Shown here in pieces: positions 15,935-19,295 of a stretch of 19,295 nt of DNA. This stretch comes from Candidatus Falkowiibacteriota bacterium. Lineage in GTDB: Bacteria > Patescibacteriota > Patescibacteriia > Patescibacteriales > WJLG01. Numbering within the stretch: the stretch's first letter is position 1; each line of letters starts with the position of its first letter. The stretch lies in contig WJLG01000054.1 of NCBI GenBank assembly GCA_014728685.1, forward strand, positions 1 through 19,295, given 5' to 3'. The notes under the pieces were generated by a model. That model saw nothing but the letters and a program-made list of their open reading frames with translations. It searched no databases and was not told where the DNA came from. The translations under genes were made by a program, and so were the position numbers.

Positions 15935-17113
15935 ATGCGCGAAAAGCAACAACAAGTTTTTGAACAAATAAAAAAAGCTGAAAAGATATTGATAACTTTT
16001 CCATCCCTATGGAACGGCGACGCCATTTCCTCGGCTTTGGCTTTATCTTTGTTATTGAAAAAACTCGGTAAAAAAGCTGACATAATGTCTGCCAAGAACG
16101 GACTGGCTGATTATCTATCCACCCCCAGTTCGTTTTTTTCTTTTCTTCCGGAATTCAATAGCATTAAGACCGAAGTGGGCGGGCTGGGTAAATTCGTCAT
16201 TAGCTTGGACACATCCAAAACTAAGATCAAGAAGATAAGATACAGAAAGGAAGATGGATCGATAAAATTCTTCATTACTCCTGAGCAAGGAAAATTCAAA
16301 CCTGAAGACGTAAAGGCTTCGGATAATTTGAATGATTATGACCTGATCATCACTTTGGATTCACCTGATCTGGAGTCGATCGGAGAACTGTTCGAAAAAA
16401 ACACCAACTTTTTCTACAACACTCCGATAATCAACATCGATCATCATGCTGCCAATGAAGAATATGGCCAGATCAATATCATAGACATCAATTCGGTTTC
16501 CACTTCAGAAGTCGTCTTTTCATTGATCGGTTCGGAAAATGAGGAGTTGATCGACAATGATATTTCCACCTGTCTGCTTACCGGCATAGTGATCAAGACC
16601 AAGAATTTCAAAACCGCCAACGTCACGCCTGATACGCTCTTCTCCACTTCCAAGCTGATAGCCAAAGAAGCGCGCAGAGATGAGATCGTAAACAATCTTT
16701 TTCGCTCGCGCAATCTTAGGGTTTTAAAACTGTGGGGCAGAATATTAGCCAGACTATCAAGCCTGAATAACAATAAGATAATTTGGTCAACCATCAATGA
16801 AATAGATTTCATCAAGACCGAAACCTCTTCAATGGACTTAAGCGATATCATAGAAGAACTGATGATCAATATACCGGAAGCCGAAGTCATAATGATCTTT
16901 TATGAAAATCCGAGTGTTAAAGATGAAAGCGGCCGACCGCAAGCGGAAATACTTATCCATACCCCGAAAAATATGAATTTATCCGATATCGTACGGGAAT
17001 ACAGACCGCAAGGAACTGACAAATTCATTAAGATCGAAGCTAAAAAGGCCTTAAAGGAGTTAAAGACAGAGATGATAAACATGATCGACAAAAAAATAAA
17101 GGCCCTTGGTTGA
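15935..17113 (+). CDS. DHH-family phosphoesterase-like protein with degenerate active site
   Basis: The 392-residue product has the NrnA-like DHH/DHHA1 layout. NrnA enzymes degrade short oligonucleotides and pAp using Mn ions. Retained: Asp29 in NGDAISSALAL (motif I), Asp142 in LDSPD (motif II), Asp169-His170-His171 in INIDHHAANEEYG, and SVSTSEVVFSL (188-198). Missing: in motif I the usual His-x-x-x-Asp-x-Asp reads FPSLWNGD, so the His and first Asp are gone; motif IV, normally GDTGxF, reads IKTKNF (Lys221 in the Asp position); and the C-terminal GGGH is replaced by REYRPQGTDKF. An insertion of about 40 Lys-rich residues (95-135) separates motifs I and II. It may be a non-catalytic RNA or nucleotide binder. 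It starts at ATG 15935 with an SD (AAGGAAGG), has its own promoter, and ends at a hairpin terminator. Confidence 0.85.
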   Translation: MREKQQQVFEQIKKAEKILITFPSLWNGDAISSALALSLLLKKLGKKADIMSAKNGLADYLSTPSSFFSFLPEFNSIKTEVGGLGKFVISLDTSKTKIKKIRYRKEDGSIKFFITPEQGKFKPEDVKASDNLNDYDLIITLDSPDLESIGELFEKNTNFFYNTPIINIDHHAANEEYGQINIIDINSVSTSEVVFSLIGSENEELIDNDISTCLLTGIVIKTKNFKTANVTPDTLFSTSKLIAKEARRDEIVNNLFRSRNLRVLKLWGRILARLSSLNNNKIIWSTINEIDFIKTETSSMDLSDIIEELMINIPEAEVIMIFYENPSVKDESGRPQAEILIHTPKNMNLSDIVREYRPQGTDKFIKIEAKKALKELKTEMINMIDKKIKALG

Positions 17114-17167
17114 GAAAAGAAGAGGCAAGACTTGAAAATAATGGGAAAAGGTGATAAATTATAAAAG

Positions 17168-17200
17168 TTAAAACTGCCGACTTCCAGGGGCAGTGTTTTT
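17168..17200 (+). terminator. Probable terminator after the DHH-family gene
   Basis: ACTGCC (17173-17178) pairs with GGCAGT (17189-17194) and is followed by GTTTTT. It lies 54 bases after the stop codon and only 7 bases before tRNA-Ile, so some read-through into the tRNAs is possible. Confidence 0.7.
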
Positions 17201-17207
17201 CAAAAAC

Positions 17208-17280
17208 GCTCCTATAGCTCAGTGGTTAGAGCACTGCTCTTATAAAGCAGGGGTCGATGGTTCAAGTCCATCTGGGAGCA
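17208..17280 (+). tRNA. tRNA-Ile (anticodon UAU)
   Basis: The full cloverleaf can be drawn: acceptor stem GCTCCTA/TGGGAGC with one G-T pair, D stem GCTC/GAGC, anticodon stem CTGCT/AGCAG around loop CTTATAA, a 5-base variable region, T stem GATGG/CCATC with loop TTCAAGT, and discriminator A73 at 17280. Positions 34-36 are TAT, which reads AUA. A37 suits the t6A modification of ANN-reading tRNAs. CCA is not encoded and must be added by a nucleotidyltransferase. Most bacteria read AUA with a CAU tRNA modified to lysidine by TilS, so this is a less common solution. Confidence 0.95.
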
Positions 17281-17330
17281 CAATATTCAATTATTTTATT
17301 TTTTGAAGATTTATAATTGAAAATTAACAA

Positions 17331-17404
17331 GGACACGTAGCTCAGTTGGTTAGAGTACCACGTTGACATCGTGGGGGTCAGAGGTTCAAGTCCTCTCGTG
17401 TCCA
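17331..17404 (+). tRNA. tRNA-Val (anticodon GAC)
   Basis: The cloverleaf has acceptor stem GGACACG/CGTGTCC, D stem GCTC/GAGT, anticodon stem CCACG/CGTGG around loop TTGACAT (anticodon GAC, reads GUC and GUU), T stem AGAGG/CCTCT with loop TTCAAGT, and discriminator A73. CCA is not encoded. It lies 50 bp after tRNA-Ile and is probably co-transcribed; a terminator follows at once. Confidence 0.96.
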
Positions 17405-17405
17405 C

Positions 17406-17434
17406 AAAATACCTGCTTAAAGCAGGTATTTTTT
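17406..17434 (+). terminator. Terminator after the tRNA pair
   Basis: AAAATACCTGCT (17406-17417) pairs perfectly with AGCAGGTATTTT (17421-17432) around a 3-base loop, and two more T residues follow. It is the cleanest intrinsic terminator in the window along with the topA one. Confidence 0.9.
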
Positions 17435-17461
17435 GTACTATTATTCAAGTAAAATCTTTTC

Positions 17462-17490
17462 TGGACAAATACTAAATAATATGCTATATT
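17462..17490 (+). promoter_or_regulatory. Promoter for the 138-residue orphan gene
   Basis: TGGACA (17462-17467, 5/6), a 17-base spacer and TATATT (17485-17490, 5/6). The predicted start near 17497 gives a leader of about 40 bases that ends in a strong SD. Confidence 0.6.
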
Positions 17491-17537
17491 AAAATATTAA
17501 ATTTGAACTTTACCAATTTTTCCATAAGGAGGAAAAA

Positions 17538-17954
17538 ATGAAAGCGATCAGTTTTTCCACTCCTACAGAAGAATACTTTGGCGGACGCATGATCTCTGAT
17601 GTTCATATGATCTGGAGCCTTATTCTTTTAGAACAAAAGAATAGCCGAATTTCCTTGTTTTTCAATATCATTGGTGCGGGTACTCATACCTACGAGGCAA
17701 AAGAATATCGTAGCACCGTTAGGCACCTTGATCGGCTCAATGATCATGAAATCCGCATGAGTCTTGATTCAATAACCGGACATTATTCGGAGGGTTGGCA
17801 GGCGGTATACGATAGAGAAAGCGATATCCTGGTTGATATTGAAAAACTCGGCAGGCCAAAATTCGAAACAGGGTTTCTGCTCTTTCACGGAAAGATCGGA
17901 GAAAATAAGATATTCGGCAATCGCGAGGTCGAAGCTCGTCTATCCTTTCATTGA
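17538..17954 (+). CDS. Orphan 138-residue protein, unknown function
   Basis: I do not recognise the family. The product is soluble, with no signal peptide or membrane helix, and looks like mixed alpha/beta with several beta-type segments (RISLFFNIIGAGTHTY, 37-52; FETGFLLFHGKIG, 109-121; REVEARLSFH at the C-terminus). His and Arg are fairly frequent (for example TVRHLDRLNDHEIRM, 60-74). It has a complete expression unit of its own: near-consensus promoter, a perfect AAGGAGG 8 bases before the ATG, and a hairpin terminator directly behind. That SD is unusual in this window and suggests efficient translation. It stands alone between the tRNAs and hsp20, as an accessory or stress gene might. It is a credible gene because the frame, SD and terminator agree. 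Confidence 0.75.
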   Translation: MKAISFSTPTEEYFGGRMISDVHMIWSLILLEQKNSRISLFFNIIGAGTHTYEAKEYRSTVRHLDRLNDHEIRMSLDSITGHYSEGWQAVYDRESDILVDIEKLGRPKFETGFLLFHGKIGENKIFGNREVEARLSFH

Positions 17955-17962
17955 TCTTTACG

Positions 17963-17996
17963 ATCCTTGGTGATATCAATTGCCAGGGATTTTTTA
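17963..17996 (+). terminator. Terminator after the orphan gene
   Basis: ATCCTTGG (17963-17970) pairs with CCAGGGAT (17983-17990), with one G-T pair, and is followed by TTTTTATTT. The 12-base loop itself contains the palindrome TGATATCA. Confidence 0.8.
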
Positions 17997-18014
17997 TTTA
18001 AAAAATTGTTTTTC

Positions 18015-18043
18015 TTGCAATATAAACACAAAAACTATATAAT
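18015..18043 (+). promoter_or_regulatory. Promoter for the hsp20 operon
   Basis: TTGCAA (18015-18020, 4/6), a 17-base spacer and TATAAT (18038-18043, 6/6). The predicted start near 18050 leaves about 33 bases of AU-rich leader. No CIRCE element (HrcA site) is visible. Confidence 0.6.
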
Positions 18044-18082
18044 AAAAGTATCTAATATAAAGTAACCAAACTTTATAATTTT

Positions 18083-18496
18083 ATGTTCGATCTATTCAAA
18101 AACAAAAAACAAGCCCCCAAACAAGAGCTTGAAGTCCAAAATGACCAATGGATAGAGAACGACTACGAGGAGGGACAATTGGCCATTGATGTTTACGAAA
18201 CCGAAGATCAGATCATAATCAAATCGACCATGGCTGGCGTAAAACCCGAGGATATTGATATTTCCATAAACAACGATATGCTCACGATCCGTGGAAAACG
18301 CGAAGAGGAAGAAAACATCAGAGAGGAAAATTATCTTTATAAAGAATGTTATTGGGGCTCGTTTTCTCGTTCCATAATCCTGCCCACCGAAGTCGATAAC
18401 AAAAATATCGATGCCGAGCTTGAAAACGGAGTACTGACAGTTTCTTTAAAGAAGGTGACTCGGGATAAAAAAATAGAAGTGAACGTAAAAGGCTAA
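18083..18496 (+). CDS. Small heat shock protein, Hsp20/alpha-crystallin family
   Basis: Small heat shock proteins form oligomers that hold unfolding proteins for refolding by other chaperones. The 137-residue product has a short N-terminal region (1-30), an alpha-crystallin domain (about 32-125: GQLAIDVYETEDQIIIKSTMAG at the start, VKPEDIDISINNDMLTIRG, 53-71), and the signature AELENGVLTVSLKK (111-124). The usual C-terminal I-x-I/V motif is represented by IEVNV (131-135). The YLYKECYWGSFSRSI segment (85-99) matches the conserved region in bacterial Hsp20. No SD is visible. The DUF3006 gene starts one base after its stop codon, so the two are translationally linked. Confidence 0.95.
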   Translation: MFDLFKNKKQAPKQELEVQNDQWIENDYEEGQLAIDVYETEDQIIIKSTMAGVKPEDIDISINNDMLTIRGKREEEENIREENYLYKECYWGSFSRSIILPTEVDNKNIDAELENGVLTVSLKKVTRDKKIEVNVKG

Positions 18497-18497
18497 T

Positions 18498-18710
18498 ATG
18501 AAAGTCATTTTAACCATAGACAGATTAGAAGGAGACAAAGCTGTTTTAAAGGACAATGGCGAACACACCATTGTCTGGCCTCGGCAAAAAATGCCGGAAG
18601 AATTCAAAGAAGGCGACAGTGTTGTTTTTGATATAGGCAGCAATCCGGAAGGCGAAAAAGCCGACCGCAATCAAGCCAAGGATATTTTGAATGAAATATT
18701 GGACATATAG
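18498..18710 (+). CDS. DUF3006 family protein
   Basis: The 70-residue product starts MKVILTIDRLEGDKAVL and continues with WPRQKMPEEFKEGDSVVFDI (27-46), which fits DUF3006: an N-terminal 'DR-x-EG-x-x-AV' strand, a Pro-Arg turn, and an EGD strand. Members are small beta-rich proteins of unknown biochemical role. The C-terminal part (50-70) is charged and probably helical. It lies 1 bp after hsp20 and 5 bp before the VanW-like gene, which makes a tight operon. No SD. Confidence 0.85.
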   Translation: MKVILTIDRLEGDKAVLKDNGEHTIVWPRQKMPEEFKEGDSVVFDIGSNPEGEKADRNQAKDILNEILDI

Positions 18711-18715
18711 ACAGT

Positions 18716-19295
18716 ATGGATATTTTCAAAGAAGAAAAACCAAAAAAACATGAATGGCTACTTCCTGCACTGGCTATTTTTTTTATTTTTTCCCTATTGA
18801 CCACTGCCTCCTATTTCGGTTTTGAAAATGCCTACAAGAACAGGCTCTATCCCAAGATCAGAATAGCCGGCATTGATCTAGGCGGCAAGACAAGAGCCGA
18901 AGCCAAAGATATTCTAAACAAAGTCGTACAAACAATAAATGAAAATGGAGTAAAATTCACCTATCAGAATAACGAGGCTTTTATTTATCCGATATTATCC
19001 TCTTTTGAAGGCGATATTGCTTTTCCCATTATTGCTTTTGATGTGGATGGCTCGGTGGAAGAAGCTTATTCCATCGGTAGAAAAGAAGGGTATTTCAGAA
19101 ATTTATTCATGAAGGTCAATTCCTTGTTCCGAGGCTACCATTTGAAAATACCGATAAAGACCGAGGGGGAAGAAATAAAAAAAATATTGAAAGATAATTT
19201 CAATCACTTGGAACAAAAAGCGCAAGACGCCGAGCTGACAGCTACCACCACTTGGAAAAGCAATTGGCAAAAACAAATAGTCTTTGAAATATTGC
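18716..19295 (+). CDS. VanW/PG-binding-4 type cell-wall protein, 3' partial
   Basis: The reading frame opens with ATG at 18716 and runs off the right edge after 193 codons. Seen: a polar N-terminus (MDIFKEEKPKKHEW), one membrane helix (about 14-36, LLPALAIFFIFSLLTTASYF), then YPKIRIAGIDLGGKTRAEAKDIL (45-67, beginning and end), the pattern that opens PG_binding_4 repeats in VanW-containing proteins ('v-x-v-x-G-v-d-l-x-G-x-t-x-e-e-A'). The following region (to about 193) fits the same domain, with an IGRKEGYFRNLFMK sequence typical of it. A VanW or L,D-transpeptidase domain would be expected beyond the window. It is probably exported, membrane-anchored and peptidoglycan-associated. Co-transcription with hsp20 suggests induction by envelope or heat stress. 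Confidence 0.85.
   Translation, partial: MDIFKEEKPKKHEWLLPALAIFFIFSLLTTASYFGFENAYKNRLYPKIRIAGIDLGGKTRAEAKDILNKVVQTINENGVKFTYQNNEAFIYPILSSFEGDIAFPIIAFDVDGSVEEAYSIGRKEGYFRNLFMKVNSLFRGYHLKIPIKTEGEEIKKILKDNFNHLEQKAQDAELTATTTWKSNWQKQIVFEIL

Noticed and set aside
18000..18082. CIRCE/HrcA operator before hsp20
   Set aside because: No TTAGCACTC/GAGTGCTAA inverted repeat is present in the promoter region.
1..19295. CRISPR arrays, prophage genes, transposases, toxin-antitoxin pairs
   Set aside because: No regularly spaced repeats and no matching coding regions on either strand.

Overview
The window reads as a compact chromosomal stretch from a small-genome bacterium of the Candidate Phyla Radiation (Patescibacteria, probably the Parcubacteria side). 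The reasons are an AT-rich composition with heavy AUA codon use, very short gaps between genes, few Shine-Dalgarno sites, tRNAs without an encoded CCA, a monoderm-style envelope gene set (LCP and VanW-like proteins), and small membrane proteins of unknown function. The phylum is inferred from these traits; no 16S rRNA gene is present. Stop codon use fits the standard bacterial code, since TGA ends two genes.

Layout. Positions 1-7113 (+ strand): the 3' part of an LCP (LytR-CpsA-Psr) cell-wall glycopolymer transferase, the ribosome-assembly GTPase der, peptidyl-tRNA hydrolase pth with a terminator, a 337-base non-coding region packed with inverted repeats, dprA, and topA. Positions 7156-15634 (- strand): one long block transcribed in the order valS, mscS-like channel, a four-helix membrane protein, pheS, pheT, a DUF3566-like membrane protein and a single-span membrane protein with a charged tail. 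It meets topA at a shared hairpin terminator. A divergent promoter region (15635-15934) separates valS from a + strand DHH-family protein whose catalytic motifs are eroded. This is followed by tRNA-Ile(UAU) and tRNA-Val(GAC), a stand-alone 138-residue orphan gene with its own promoter and terminator, and a heat-shock-type operon start: hsp20, a DUF3006 protein and a VanW-like wall protein that runs off the right edge.

Functionally the window is mostly core translation and genome maintenance: two aminoacyl-tRNA synthetases, two tRNAs, Pth, Der, TopA and DprA. Envelope functions lie at both ends and inside the synthetase operon. The most unusual parts are (1) the pth-dprA gap, which carries three consecutive hairpins, two of which display an AGGAGG (anti-SD-complementary) motif in the terminal loop, in a window where most genes lack such a site; (2) the DHH protein, which has lost the metal and substrate residues of motifs I and IV and the GGGH motif, and whose mRNA 5' end can pair with its own ribosome binding site; (3) a tRNA-Ile reading AUA directly through a UAU anticodon; and (4) the orphan 138-residue gene.
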